A stretch of 64,000 nt of DNA from assembly GCF_014217335.1 (NCBI RefSeq), contig NZ_CP060093.1, positions 185,468 through 249,467 of the forward strand, given 5' to 3'. This document shows positions 27,222 to 35,846 of this stretch, in pieces. Within the stretch, counting starts at the first letter, position 1, and every line of letters begins with the position of its first letter. This stretch comes from Teredinibacter purpureus (lineage in GTDB: Bacteria; Pseudomonadota; Gammaproteobacteria; Pseudomonadales; Cellvibrionaceae). The notes under the pieces are model-generated. The model was not told where the DNA came from. It worked only from the letters and a program-made list of their open reading frames with translations, and ran no database searches. The position numbers were made by a program, and so were the translations under genes.

Positions 27222-28393
27222 AGTGCTCCACCTGCTTGATATTCAACAACACGAGTTTCAAAGAAGTTTTTCTCTTTACGAAGATCCATGATCTCGCTCA
27301 TCCATGGGAATGGGTTGTTAGCGCCTTTAAATTGTTCTGGCAGTCCAAGCTGTGCCAATCGACGATTTGCAATGTAATGTAAATACTCTTCCATCATTGC
27401 CGCATTCATACCTAATACACCGCGAGGCATAGTGTCTTTCGCATACTGTATTTCGATCTCAGTACCTTCAAGAACCATCTGAATGACTTCCTGTTGAAAC
27501 TCTTCAGTCCATAGCTTCGGGTTTTCCATTTTGATTTGATTGATCACGTCAATACCAAAATTAAGATGCATTGATTCGTCGCGTAAGATGTATTGAAACT
27601 GTTCAGCAACACCTGTCATCTTGTTGCGTCGTCCCATAGACAATATTTGGGTGAATCCGCAGTAGAAGAAAATACCCTCAGTAACGGCATAGAATGCCAC
27701 TAGGTTACGAAGTAGCTCTTGGTCTGTCTCAATAGTACCGCTCGTGAATGTGGGGTCAGATATACCGCGTGTCTGCGTTATAGACCAAGCAGCTTTCTTG
27801 GCTACGGAAGGAACCTCACGATACATATTGAAAACCTTGCCTTCATCCATGCCTAGGGATTCAACACAGTATTGGTATGCGTGAGTGTGGATAGCTTCCT
27901 CAAATGCTTGTCGTAATAAGTACTGACGGCATTCGGGGTTTGTAATTAAGCGGTATATAGCCAGGACAAGGTTGTTGGCCACTAGAGAATCAGCTGAAGA
28001 GAAGTACCCAAGAGAACGTTCAATGATTAAACGCTCATCATCAGTCAAACCATTAGGATCCTTCCACATAGCAATGTCTTTCGACATATTAACTTCTTGG
28101 GGCATCCAGTGATTTGCACATCCATCTAAGTACTTCTGCCATGCCCAGTCATATTTGAAAGGAACAAGCTGATTTAGGTCAGCTCGGCAGTTGATCATCT
28201 TCTTATCGTCTACCTGGACACGGGCTGCACCCATTTCAAGCTCTTCCAAGCCAGGAGCGATATCTAGGTTCTCAACGCTCTTTTTAGCTTGCTCGACCAC
28301 ATCTATTTGTGGGGATGCTTCTATCGAAGGTTGGGTTTCTTGAGTATTTACAGACCCTGTAGACTCATCGTCAAAATCATTCCAATTTAACAT
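27209..28393 (-). CDS. nrdB: Class Ia ribonucleotide reductase, small (beta) subunit
   Basis: 394 residues. Di-iron ligands and radical tyrosine are visible: the segment [17 protein letters not shown], then [12 protein letters not shown] (Glu-x-x-His and the radical Tyr four residues after the His, as in E. coli E115-H118-Y122), then [12 protein letters not shown] (Glu-x-x-His). The tail [10 protein letters not shown] is the peptide that docks on NrdA. The first 70 residues are acidic and variable. The ATG follows GGAGAAAATAGCC. Separately promoted from nrdA. Confidence 0.96.
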   Translation of the reverse strand: MLNWNDFDDESTGSVNTQETQPSIEASPQIDVVEQAKKSVENLDIAPGLEELEMGAARVQVDDKKMINCRADLNQLVPFKYDWAWQKYLDGCANHWMPQEVNMSKDIAMWKDPNGLTDDERLIIERSLGYFSSADSLVANNLVLAIYRLITNPECRQYLLRQAFEEAIHTHAYQYCVESLGMDEGKVFNMYREVPSVAKKAAWSITQTRGISDPTFTSGTIETDQELLRNLVAFYAVTEGIFFYCGFTQILSMGRRNKMTGVAEQFQYILRDESMHLNFGIDVINQIKMENPKLWTEEFQQEVIQMVLEGTEIEIQYAKDTMPRGVLGMNAAMMEEYLHYIANRRLAQLGLPEQFKGANNPFPWMSEIMDLRKEKNFFETRVVEYQAGGALNWD

Positions 28394-28435
28394 GGCTATT
28401 TTCTCCGCAGTTCATATTGATATTTGCCTATGAAC

Positions 28436-28463
28436 AACGTACCTAAATAAGAAGTGCCAGCAA
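28436..28463 (-). promoter_or_regulatory. Promoter of nrdB, shared accessory type
   Basis: Read leftward: TTGCTG, 16 bases, TACGTT, then a 40-base leader with a GGAG site. Confidence 0.7.
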
Positions 28464-28489
28464 TTCACATGGAAAGGTCGCCAGATTAA

Positions 28490-28612
28490 CCCCACCTCTC
28501 TCCACTTAATGTTTTTTTTATCCGTGTAGCGATAGCGAAACGGGCGCTGAAGTCTGGGAAACTGTGAAAGCAGCTGAACGCCACCCCCGCCAGTTATTTG
28601 AATTAACACAGG
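28490..28612 (-). repeat. Intergenic repeat module (copy A plus adjoining partial copy)
   Basis: Read leftward: a TTAATTCA...GGCGGGGGTGGCG piece, then GTTTCGCTATCGCTACACGGATAA, then ACATTAAGTGG and a G-rich tract. The same order recurs at 30.95, 32.93, 40.13, 43.52 and 47.81 kb with drift. Probably a 3' end/terminator and spacer module between transcription units. (Motifs shortened: GTTTCGCTATCGC, CACGGATAA.). Confidence 0.65.
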
Positions 28613-28625
28613 TAGCGTTGCTCAA

Positions 28626-29075
28626 TCACGCCGTTAAACGTGATTCGTAATTGGAGATATCATCTTCAGTCAACCATTCAGGACGCTTGTCCTTTGGAAA
28701 AGCATCGAGCCGATTTTTCATTTCTGCAATATGATTATGAACATCTAGGTAATGAAGCACCTTATCGTTGCGATTACCAAAGCCAAAATAATATTCTAAA
28801 TCACACCGCAATCGATCAAGGAACATATAATCAAAAGTAAAATCTTGAGTTGACGGTAATTCTTCTACAATTGAAGTCTTATTTGTTGGCTGATACTCGT
28901 CTCTAATGGGGGAGTCTGGCTCGCCACTACCAGCGCTGATCGTGTGCAAATATGTACCGTCACAATTTACGCAACAAACCTTAGTGCCACTCTTCAACTT
29001 GTAAACAGGCCGAGACCAATCGTCTACGTAAAGAAATGTCGCAGTTTCACCATTATTTAAAATTAAATTATCCAC
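28626..29075 (-). CDS. LPD11-domain protein
   Basis: 149 residues from the GTG at 29075, which follows AGGGGAAGG by 7 bases. The frame is open further upstream, but that part covers the promoter at 29125-29152 and a repeat module, so it is not coding. The C-terminal block LDRLRCDLEYYFGFGNRND, then AEMKNRLDAFP, then RPEWLTEDDISNYE fits the large polyvalent protein-associated domain 11, found in phage and plasmid proteins. Two CxxC-like cysteines lie earlier (CCVNC). Function unknown. Confidence 0.75.
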   Translation of the reverse strand: MDNLILNNGETATFLYVDDWSRPVYKLKSGTKVCCVNCDGTYLHTISAGSGEPDSPIRDEYQPTNKTSIVEELPSTQDFTFDYMFLDRLRCDLEYYFGFGNRNDKVLHYLDVHNHIAEMKNRLDAFPKDKRPEWLTEDDISNYESRLTA

Positions 29076-29124
29076 AAATTTACCTTCCCCTAGTGTATTA
29101 ACCTGATAGTCATTAAGTGTTGCC

Positions 29125-29152
29125 AACGTATCGCACCAATAAGGAAACGCAA
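29125..29152 (-). promoter_or_regulatory. Promoter of the LPD11 gene, shared type
   Basis: Read leftward: TTGCGT, exactly 16 bases, TACGTT. This placement is what decides the downstream GTG start. Confidence 0.7.
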
Positions 29153-29231
29153 CTGACGAAGAAATCCATTTACGATGCGGGTCTGAGATACAGTGAAGGC
29201 CGCTAAGCCCCACCCCCACTGGCTATCTGAA

Positions 29232-29489
29232 TTAACTCGAGTACAGTTTCTGAACTTCTCCCTTTGACATCAGCACCGGTGACCAAACACCGTTAATCGC
29301 CGTCTTATTAAGCTCATCACACCTGCACTGCGCACTCCTCTCAGAACAGTAAGCTTCGGGGATTGAATAGCGGTCAAGCTTATAATCAACGGAGTGACCC
29401 GTAACCTTATTGGTACCCACGATTTTAAAAGAAGGGGTTTCACCTGAAAGCTTACGCTCGAGGAACTCTGCATGCTTAGCGTCTCTCAT
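29232..29489 (-). CDS. Hypothetical protein, second gene of a pair
   Basis: About 85 residues from the ATG at 29489, after GATGGGGTG; longer in-frame starts overlap the upstream gene. It begins MRDAKHAEFLERKLSG and has a CRCDELNKTA segment near the middle. No family recognised. It follows the 133-residue gene by 13 bases, so the two are one operon. Confidence 0.7.
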   Translation of the reverse strand: MRDAKHAEFLERKLSGETPSFKIVGTNKVTGHSVDYKLDRYSIPEAYCSERSAQCRCDELNKTAINGVWSPVLMSKGEVQKLYSS

Positions 29490-29502
29490 AAACACCCCAT
29501 CG

Positions 29503-29904
29503 CTAAAGTGTAGGAATCGGTGGTGTAAGGCTTTGAATCTCCTCTGGTGATATCCCATCAATGAGATCCGCTAAGGTAACCCAATCGTAATCGGTCTTGC
29601 GCTCATCGTCGTAGACGGCTTCAAGGAATGTAGTACGCTTAGCCGTGTCTATTAGTGCAAGCAGAAAACCTTTGTTTACCAGCACCATCTCCTCTTCTGC
29701 ATTCGTTACAATCCTATAGCTATCCGCCCCCATATCTTCTTTATTGATATGGCCTTGCTCGCCAGCGCCATGCAGATAGATATCAACTGCTCTATTTTTA
29801 ATATCGCTAGGGCTTTCTCCCCCATCAAGATTGACCATCGTAGACACACTTGCGTGGATGCGAACTGGCACTACACGATCACTACTATTACTCTCATTGC
29901 TCAT
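29503..29904 (-). CDS. Hypothetical acidic protein
   Basis: 133 residues, acidic, no membrane or signal segments. It contains VPVRIHASVSTMVNL at 12-26 and ends in a Pro-rich PPIPTL. A shared-type -10 (TACGTT, read leftward from 29956) lies 46 bases upstream. Unrecognised; first gene of a pair. Confidence 0.7.
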   Translation of the reverse strand: MSNESNSSDRVVPVRIHASVSTMVNLDGGESPSDIKNRAVDIYLHGAGEQGHINKEDMGADSYRIVTNAEEEMVLVNKGFLLALIDTAKRTTFLEAVYDDERKTDYDWVTLADLIDGISPEEIQSLTPPIPTL

Positions 29905-29950
29905 CTTTACTTACCTTGTGTGTGATTTGAATAGATTGCTATTACGATTT

Positions 29951-29979
29951 AACGTATCAGAAAGGGGTAGCGAGGGCAG
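29951..29979 (-). promoter_or_regulatory. Promoter of the 29.9-29.2 kb pair, shared type
   Basis: Read leftward: CTGCCC, 17 bases, TACGTT. The spacer contains GCTACCCCT, also seen before the genes at 36.3 and 51.2 kb. Confidence 0.55.
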
Positions 29980-30020
29980 GCCCACTAGAAATGGCTTTAC
30001 CCTCGAAAGTTGAGAGCAAA

Positions 30021-30860
30021 CTAATGCATTAAAATACCAGCTGGCTTGCATTCACTTAGGTTGGCTGCGATAACCGGAATAATAGGCTGGGGATTGGCAC
30101 CCTTACTTTCATTGACCTTTGCCTTACCTGCATTCAGATCAATCTTGATCACTCGTTTTTCAAATGAATGACACCAAACAGCTAGGCTGTCGCCATCGTT
30201 ACAGTGACCGCCAGCCTTAGATACACGCCACCCTGAAGAATCCTCAGTCAGTTCTTTCAAAAACGCTTCACCGCTACACTCTCCCTTACCGAATTCACTA
30301 GCCGCGTCATAGGCGTAGTCGTCGGTTAAGCGAAGCTCTGTCCCGCAATAGCTGTATTGCTTAGCAGCCAATAAGCGTCGTACGTGCGATAACGTCCATT
30401 TCTTGGGTATTTCCTTTAAAGGTTTTAGGTGGGCGAGCGCTAGCGGAGAAAACGTCTCAACTCCCTTGCTTTCCCTTTGGCTAATGGTGATGCTGCGCGC
30501 TTGGTCTACATGTTTTTCACCGCGAACTTCGTAGTCAATCTCAAGAGCGCCGCACCAATCAATAAATGCGGGAATGTCGTAATCAACGTCTGCCAATAAA
30601 CCATCAAGTGTTTGTATGGCTTCTTGACCTCGTGCCTCAAGCCAGAAACCCTTACATGTTTTTCCGGTCTTAAATGCGTTCGTAACATCTGACACATATA
30701 GGGACGCACAACCTTCATTACCGTATAGGTTATAGGTGTAATCAAGGCACACATCACGATCATCACAGCGCATGTAGGCCTCTCCCTTGGTAATGCGATC
30801 GCGCGTAAAAGCATGGAAGTCCAAATCATTGGTGATGGGGGTGCGTGTGTGATAAGCCAT
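30021..30860 (-). CDS. Accessory protein, paralogue of the gene at 32.0-32.8 kb
   Basis: 279 residues. The second half matches the 263-residue protein at 32020-32811: ESKGVETFSPLALAHLKPLK, EIPKKWTLSHVRRLLA, TDDYAYDAASEFGKG, SSGWRV and CHSFEKRVIKIDL. First halves differ more but share a YRGKTCKGF/YKRGKTCTSY-like element. No known fold recognised. Both genes end with PAGILM plus one residue. Own promoter of the shared type. Confidence 0.8.
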   Translation of the reverse strand: MAYHTRTPITNDLDFHAFTRDRITKGEAYMRCDDRDVCLDYTYNLYGNEGCASLYVSDVTNAFKTGKTCKGFWLEARGQEAIQTLDGLLADVDYDIPAFIDWCGALEIDYEVRGEKHVDQARSITISQRESKGVETFSPLALAHLKPLKEIPKKWTLSHVRRLLAAKQYSYCGTELRLTDDYAYDAASEFGKGECSGEAFLKELTEDSSGWRVSKAGGHCNDGDSLAVWCHSFEKRVIKIDLNAGKAKVNESKGANPQPIIPVIAANLSECKPAGILMH

Positions 30861-30896
30861 ATCGAATATCCTAAGGTTGATAACTTTGATAGGTTC

Positions 30897-30924
30897 AAAG
30901 TACCAATACAGGGCTTACTGGCAA
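30897..30924 (-). promoter_or_regulatory. Promoter of the 30.9 kb paralogue, shared type
   Basis: Read leftward: TTGCCA, 16 bases, TACTTT. Confidence 0.65.
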
Positions 30925-30943
30925 TCTACATGGAATCCCGCCG

Positions 30944-30996
30944 GCACCTATCCACTTCATGATCTTGTTATCCGTGAAGCGATAGCGAAACGAGCA
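30944..30996 (-). repeat. Intergenic repeat module (copy B)
   Basis: Read leftward: GTTTCGCTATCGCTTCACGG, then ATAACAAGATCATGAAGTGG and GGTGCCGGCGGG. Near-match to copy A. Confidence 0.7.
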
Positions 30997-31011
30997 AAAA
31001 TGTTTGAGGAG

Positions 31012-31036
31012 AGACGGCAGTACATTCACTGCCGTA
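31012..31036 (-). terminator. Hairpin after the 31.0 kb gene
   Basis: ACGGCAGT-acattc-ACTGCCGT, just beyond the stop of the Cys-rich gene. It lacks a strong T-tract. Confidence 0.55.
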
Positions 31037-31041
31037 TGTGA

Positions 31042-31386
31042 CTAAATGCGGGAATCGAGCAATCTTTGCTCGCACTCAATTTGAAGCCTATGACTTCGGC
31101 AAACATTATGATCTGCGCCTAGCGTAGGTAGGGATTCAGCCAAACGATCTTTGCAATACTGTATAGAATCTTCTAGTTCTCTATTCGTCTTGTGGTCGTA
31201 GAGCGTATCGAGCACGACAACCCTGCTCTCTCCCGCCTCGAACCATGCGCAATCGGTTCTGTTATAGATCTGCCAAATACCCCCAGGATTGCTCGTGTGG
31301 CTTGGCTGGGTGCACGTGGGCAATTGAGAATAGTCCCTCCAATTCGAGGGCGCATGTCTGCATCCATGGCAATCATTACTCTGCAT
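31042..31386 (-). CDS. Cys-rich hypothetical protein
   Basis: 114 residues from the ATG at 31386, 6 bases after GGAG. Starts MQSNDCHGCRHAPSNW with further cysteines (PTCTQPS, DCAW, YCKDR, VCRSH, IECEQ), suggesting metal binding. Start overlaps the end of the upstream gene, so they are coupled. Not recognised. Confidence 0.7.
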   Translation of the reverse strand: MQSNDCHGCRHAPSNWRDYSQLPTCTQPSHTSNPGGIWQIYNRTDCAWFEAGESRVVVLDTLYDHKTNRELEDSIQYCKDRLAESLPTLGADHNVCRSHRLQIECEQRLLDSRI

Positions 31387-31858
31387 CGTCATCTCCTATC
31401 TCAATATTGATAGAACTAATCCCCTCACTTGCAGATAGTGGGCGAAGGGATGCCAGTACTTCAACCGGTAGAACGTCCAGCGAACCGTTAAAGTGAGCTT
31501 GGTCTAGGTGGACGGCAATACTCACACAAGCACCGTTAGCCAAACAACTCATTGTTGCGTTTGCATTGTGTCCGTCTGGGTGTTCATTGGTGGCCATAGT
31601 AATCGGCGCCGTGAATTTAGGCTTCTTGGCCTCATAGGTAATTATAAAATCTTCGTAAACGTGGCGCTGCTGGGTTCTTTCAACGCTTACCACTTTGAGA
31701 GCAATCCCGTTAAGGGTCAGCAATTGCTCTACTGCGACGGAAAGAGCGCATTTATCCCTATCGTAGGGATACCATAGGTCTGCCCCTTGAAGCTTACCCT
31801 CAGTGAACTGAATGGCCTTACGTTTTTGGTCGTGGACTAGGGTTACGGTCTCTTGCAT
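31376..31858 (-). CDS. Hypothetical protein
   Basis: 160 residues from the ATG at 31858, which follows GGAGAACACC; an upstream in-frame ATG lies in the promoter. Begins MQETVTLVHDQKRKA. Mixed alpha/beta composition, no membrane segment, acidic C-terminus (IEIGDDDAE). Unrecognised. First of a two-gene operon. Confidence 0.7.
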   Translation of the reverse strand: MQETVTLVHDQKRKAIQFTEGKLQGADLWYPYDRDKCALSVAVEQLLTLNGIALKVVSVERTQQRHVYEDFIITYEAKKPKFTAPITMATNEHPDGHNANATMSCLANGACVSIAVHLDQAHFNGSLDVLPVEVLASLRPLSASEGISSINIEIGDDDAE

Positions 31859-31892
31859 GGTGTTCTCCGCATAATAATTATCGTGTATTGCT

Positions 31893-31920
31893 AAAGTAAC
31901 CAACAATAAGAAGTGTGCAC
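31893..31920 (-). promoter_or_regulatory. Promoter of the 31.9 kb pair, shared type
   Basis: Read leftward: GTGCAC, 16 bases, TACTTT. Confidence 0.5.
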
Positions 31921-31982
31921 GTTTGAAGGAAAGCAAAACACAACATATAGTGGTGAGGTGTCAGAAAACGCGGGGTTATATC

Positions 31983-32016
31983 AAGCCCAAACACTATATG
32001 TAGTGCTAGGCTTTGG
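31983..32016 (-). terminator. Hairpin terminator after the 32.0 kb gene
   Basis: Read leftward: AGCC-tag-CACTA-cata-TAGTG-ttt-GGGCTT, a two-step stem a few bases after the stop at 32020. Confidence 0.55.
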
Positions 32017-32019
32017 TCG

Positions 32020-32811
32020 TTAGGCCATTAAAATACCAGCAACTTTGACTCGGTCAACATTCGCGGGCAATTCGGTTTTGAACGGTATAACGTTACCTTT
32101 CTCTTCTTTGACCTCAGAAACCTCTCCCTTGCCTTCTAAGCGGATAGTGCAACTTTTATAGTCAAATGAGTGGCAGTTAATTCCCAAATAACCCCCGTCT
32201 TTCTCGCCCTTGTTAAACCACCAGCCACTGGGACGCTCTACAAGCTTTTCGATCATATCAAGTTTGTCGTAGCTACCTTTACCGAACTCATAAGCCGCAT
32301 CAAAAGCGTAGTCGTCGGTATAGCGTGACTCGGTTGCCAAGCCTTCAAATTGGTCATTCGCAAGCAATCTTATAACGTGTGAAACTGACCATTTTTTAGG
32401 GATTTCCTTAAGTGGTTTGAGGCGATCAAGATGCGCCGGTGAATACGTAGACACACCCTTACTTTCAGATTTGTATACAGGGAAACCCATCAGGCTTTGA
32501 GCCTCATTATTACCTTCTTTAAAAGGGAGCTTCGCACAAGCATCAAAAATAGCTCTGCAAGAAAGCTGAAACGCCTCCAGAACTTCCCAGCGCGCCTCGT
32601 ACTCTTCGCCATAGATGACGTAGCTAGTACAGGTTTTCCCGCGCTTATAGACGTTGGTGGTATCTAGAATGCGAATGGTACCGGAGCTTGCGCTACCTAA
32701 AGAAATCGCAAGATTTTCGTCTTTGATGTAAAAATACGAACACGAATGAGTGTTCATTAAAGCGCGCCAATCTTCGCGTGTTTTTGGTAGTTCGATTATC
32801 GAGTTTTTCAT
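32020..32811 (-). CDS. Accessory protein, paralogue of the gene at 30.0-30.9 kb
   Basis: 263 residues, clearly related to the 279-residue protein. Shared blocks: ESKGVSTYSPAHLDRLKPLK, EIPKKWSVSHVIRLLA, TDDYAFDAAYEFGKG, SGWWF and CHSFDYKSCTIRL. Function unknown. A shared-type -10 (TACTTT) lies at 32849-32854, 38 bases upstream, with a weaker -35 (TTCGCG, 17 bases). Confidence 0.8.
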   Translation of the reverse strand: MKNSIIELPKTREDWRALMNTHSCSYFYIKDENLAISLGSASSGTIRILDTTNVYKRGKTCTSYVIYGEEYEARWEVLEAFQLSCRAIFDACAKLPFKEGNNEAQSLMGFPVYKSESKGVSTYSPAHLDRLKPLKEIPKKWSVSHVIRLLANDQFEGLATESRYTDDYAFDAAYEFGKGSYDKLDMIEKLVERPSGWWFNKGEKDGGYLGINCHSFDYKSCTIRLEGKGEVSEVKEEKGNVIPFKTELPANVDRVKVAGILMA

Positions 32812-32914
32812 GCCTCATCCGCCCTGTGTGATGTATTACTTTAAATACAAAGTACCTAATCAGACGAAAGACGCGAACGTGCTAGAAATGTCATGTGGGG
32901 GTGGAAGAATAAGC

Positions 32915-32975
32915 GGACGCCACCCCCAATCACCACTTAATGATCTTTTTCCCTTGTAAAACGCTAGCGTAACCG
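32915..32975 (-). repeat. Intergenic repeat module (copy C)
   Basis: Read leftward: GGTTACGCTAGCG, then AAGATCATTAAGTGGTGATT and GGGGGTGGCGTCCGC. The G-rich part can pair with CCACCCCCA a little further on. Confidence 0.65.
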
Positions 32976-33094
32976 TTGTATCCTTTTGCCATAAATCATC
33001 AAGACCGCTGTAACAAGCGATTAGACTAGGAGCGTAAAAAGTGTTGGGCGTTTTAGCGTTAAAATATGGCAGGAAGGAACTGGAATTAAAGGTA

Positions 33095-33235
33095 ATGAAA
33101 TCTGCTGCCGGGTTCTATTTAGGCACCGAATTTAACGATAGTCCTTTCACTCGTGAGTCTGGTTACTATGATTCAAAAGACGATGCGCAGACAGCTTTGG
33201 AAAAGGGTACCTGGGAACAACGGCACACCATCTAG
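33095..33235 (+). CDS. Small protein on the opposite strand
   Basis: 46 residues from the ATG at 33095, which follows AAAGGTA; the frame is open 54 bases further upstream. Sequence starts MKSAAGFYLGTEFND and contains RESGYYDSKDDAQTALEKGT, a pattern seen in small plasmid proteins (Arg/Ser, GYY, then an A..AL.KG helix). One of few rightward genes in the accessory array. Function unknown. Confidence 0.5.
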   Translation: MKSAAGFYLGTEFNDSPFTRESGYYDSKDDAQTALEKGTWEQRHTI

Positions 33236-33271
33236 CGGCAACCTTCACGATCACCGCTAATACAGCTTAAA

Positions 33272-33889
33272 TTAAGTACCTTGGTGGATCAGGATATAGC
33301 CACACGCGCATTCACGTGCGCTCGCAATAACCCCCTTTAGGCGCTCCGGAATCTCTTTAAACTCATAGCTCACATTGAGCACGAATTCACATATGCCCTC
33401 CTCTCCATTACGCCCATGGGAAAAGCAGGCGTTGTTCTCTATCCATTGCCACTCTTCCACCTCTTCGGGAACATCGTAGTCACCAAAAATATCAGGTGCG
33501 CAGATATCCATAATCTCCATTATAGTCGCGCCTGGGAAGTACTCCTTGTCGTTATCCTGAGACTCTACGGCTAGATTGATCAGGCTACTCTCTATGGTGG
33601 CTTGAACATCTTGGAGCATTGCTAAAGCGTCATCTTCATTGAGATTTTGGTAGTAGGGAGTAACGGTATGCCGCGTATTAGACAATTCAAAAGACAAAGA
33701 GCCTGCTAGGGTAACAGCCACATATATTTCGTGTGCCGTAAGGTGCTCTGCTACATCCGCATTCAACTCACCGGATTGTAGGTCGAAAAGAAAACTGGCC
33801 GCATCAGCTTCAGACTGAGCAATCAACTCCTTTCCACGGTCAGAGGCTCTAAATTCTTTGTGTGCGAGGGTTTGGGGGTGTGAAGGCAT
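33272..33889 (-). CDS. Hypothetical acidic protein
   Basis: 205 residues. Acidic, soluble, with a WQWIENNACFSHG segment near 147 and a C-terminal CACGYILIHQ. No known family. A shared-type -10 (TACGTT) lies at 33926-33931 with a poor -35. The start ATG follows GGAGATAGAG. Confidence 0.75.
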   Translation of the reverse strand: MPSHPQTLAHKEFRASDRGKELIAQSEADAASFLFDLQSGELNADVAEHLTAHEIYVAVTLAGSLSFELSNTRHTVTPYYQNLNEDDALAMLQDVQATIESSLINLAVESQDNDKEYFPGATIMEIMDICAPDIFGDYDVPEEVEEWQWIENNACFSHGRNGEEGICEFVLNVSYEFKEIPERLKGVIASARECACGYILIHQGT

Positions 33890-34486
33890 CTCTATCTCCT
33901 AAGTATCTACGTTTAAGTTGAAGCCAACGTAGCCTTAGAAGTAGTCATGCGCGAATCTAGTAGAAACATTTTTGTTTCGATGCAAGTTGAATCGGAATAA
34001 AAAAGTTTTTCAGCTGGAGGGTGTTGCGCTATTAATCCTTAATATAGCGCGAAAACGGTTAAGCGGCCACTACAATAGCCGCAAATTTAGTTTCATACAT
34101 CTCAGACTTGCTGCCATAACACACCACAGTCAGCCCAGAAGCCGCCAGAGCCTTCTCAAAGTAATCATTAGCACTATTTACCCTTTTGAATTTATGAGCG
34201 TGAAAAGTGCCTTTGTAGCGGATTGCGCCGGTACCGGTGGCATAGGTGGCAATTTCTAGTTCGTTGGCCTTTATTTTTTCGGTATCCGCTTTCTGTGATT
34301 GACGTTAATCATTAAATGCGGTTTTGACGCTCCAGTGTCAGGCTATCTAGTAAATGCCCTACCAGAATATTGCAGCATCGAACACTCTAGAGTCTTCACG
34401 GTCTTCTGACGTTTTTGGTAGTATTCTCTTGACGTATCCCTGCACCACTGCAATAGTTGCATATTTGCAACCTTATGAGGCAACCT
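33890..34486. other. Mostly non-coding stretch flanking the rightward ATPase
   Basis: Apart from the frameshifted gene at 34059-34312 I see no gene. Before the ATPase start lies a GTTGCA-tatt-TGCAAC dyad (about 34456-34471), a likely operator, with a TTGACG at about 34430 upstream of it. Confidence 0.5.
34059..34312 (-). pseudogene. Small gene with an apparent frameshift
   Basis: An ATG at 34312 gives only 13 codons (MINVNHRKRIPKK). The -1 frame from there is open to a TAA at 34059 and looks coding: KANELEIATYATGTGAIRYK, then GTFHAHKFKRV, then YFEKALAASGLTVVCYGSKS. The shift falls in a six-A run. A broken gene, a sequencing error, or recoding at the A-run are all possible. No family recognised. 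Confidence 0.45.
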
Positions 34487-35698
34487 ATGCAAACTTGGCT
34501 CCGCGCTATAGGCTGGAGAATGACAAAATCCAGCTCTACGACTGCAAATCAGCTAGATTCATTGGGGGCATCTATTGATGTTCTTACATCGTTTGGGATG
34601 GATCTGAAAATAGAACACGCACGGCTACTGCTCGCTATTGGTGTTGCTTCAGGTGCTCAAGGCTGGGTTAATCTAAAGGAAATTAAGGCTAAACTGCCGC
34701 GCATTAGTGACTATCAATTTTCAAGATATCTAAAAGTCCTATGTGGAAGACCTGGCGCTTTTAGCTTTAACTCAACATCCAACGCTCCCTTAGTTAATCT
34801 ACGAAGCTCCGAATCATCTGGACGAGAAAAAGAAGTAATGCTTAGCAGCTTCGGAAACTTGGTGTTACATAGAACTCTCCAGTCACTTGAGCCTGCTTTT
34901 TCTCCTACACAAAACAGAATGCCCCATGATTTTACAGTAAATTGCACTTTACAGATGGCGGGAGGAAATAGTGGAGGAGAGAAAATAGCCTATGAAGTAG
35001 ATCGTGTTATTATTTCCGGCGGAGTAGGGTCTGGTAAGACTCAAGCGGCCATGCTTCTAGCTGCTCAAGCGATTTCCCAAGGGGCTGTTGTTTATTGGTT
35101 GAATATTACGGGAACGCTGGGCACTGTTAGAGATATATCTTGGCTCGCCGACAACCATCTACGAGCTCATTCATTTCATGTAAATGGTGCAAAAACGCAT
35201 AAAGATGTTCCCGTATCTGAAGTGTTTTTAAGAGATGGAATATGCGTTCACAATATTAATAGCCTTGAGCTTCAGCACTCCGAGCTAGCGCCAGCACTAG
35301 AACGGCTTGTCAACGATCTTTCTGTGTCTGCTGAACAGCATTTAAAATTGAAAGCATCGTCTGTCTTTGTTGTTTTTGATGGACTTGGGACGCTTGATCA
35401 TATTTCTAGTTGCGAAGCGCAAAACGGCATCAAAAGGCTCGTAGAGTCTAGTACAAAGGTATGTATTTTGGAACATGGTAGTGTTCCAGAGGATTATGAG
35501 ACCTATTATAAAATGGGCTTTGATCACGCAATAGGGCAGATAGAAGACTCTCGTTTTTACACCGGAAAGAGCGAGGAATTAAAGAGTCGAATATACGGCC
35601 AGGCAGCGGGTGAGTTCTGTATTTTAAATGACAAAAAGGAGCTCATTCATCAGTTAAAAGTAGATTATGTTCGCTGTGGGGAACCTGACAATGTCTAA
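34487..35698 (+). CDS. P-loop ATPase with N-terminal winged-helix-like region
   Basis: About 403 residues from the ATG at 34487 (GAGG 6 bases upstream); starts at 34457, 34475 and 34520 are possible. The N-terminal 150 residues look like a winged helix (WVNLKEIKAKLPRISDYQFS). Walker A is GGVGSGKTQAAM near 195 and Walker B SVFVVFDGLG near 300. It lacks the membrane segments of a coupling protein. Could be a FtsK/TraD-like or signalling ATPase; identity unknown. Rightward, against the array direction. Confidence 0.7.
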   Translation: MQTWLRAIGWRMTKSSSTTANQLDSLGASIDVLTSFGMDLKIEHARLLLAIGVASGAQGWVNLKEIKAKLPRISDYQFSRYLKVLCGRPGAFSFNSTSNAPLVNLRSSESSGREKEVMLSSFGNLVLHRTLQSLEPAFSPTQNRMPHDFTVNCTLQMAGGNSGGEKIAYEVDRVIISGGVGSGKTQAAMLLAAQAISQGAVVYWLNITGTLGTVRDISWLADNHLRAHSFHVNGAKTHKDVPVSEVFLRDGICVHNINSLELQHSELAPALERLVNDLSVSAEQHLKLKASSVFVVFDGLGTLDHISSCEAQNGIKRLVESSTKVCILEHGSVPEDYETYYKMGFDHAIGQIEDSRFYTGKSEELKSRIYGQAAGEFCILNDKKELIHQLKVDYVRCGEPDNV

Positions 35699-35846
35699 GT
35701 TAATTAAGAATAAACGTATGTATTATCGTCACATTGGTAGGATCTGTTCTTGAAATAGTCTCATTATTTTATACAAGATCAGCTTCAAGGGACAAATTAG
35801 GGGTAGTTGGAAATGGTATCCAAGTTGATATCAATCACCTAAAACG

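Noticed and set aside
28412..28609. 65-codon leftward frame
   Set aside because: It lies over a repeat module and the nrdB promoter, with no ribosome site; the frame is chance.
31935..32010. NrdR-box-like sequences (CATATAGTG and CACTATATGTAGTG)
   Set aside because: They sit between accessory genes about 4 kb from nrdB, the spacing is not the usual helical one, and the second is better explained as a hairpin terminator.
34457..35698. VirD4-type coupling protein call for the P-loop ATPase
   Set aside because: It lacks membrane segments and the usual length, and dotL already fills that role.
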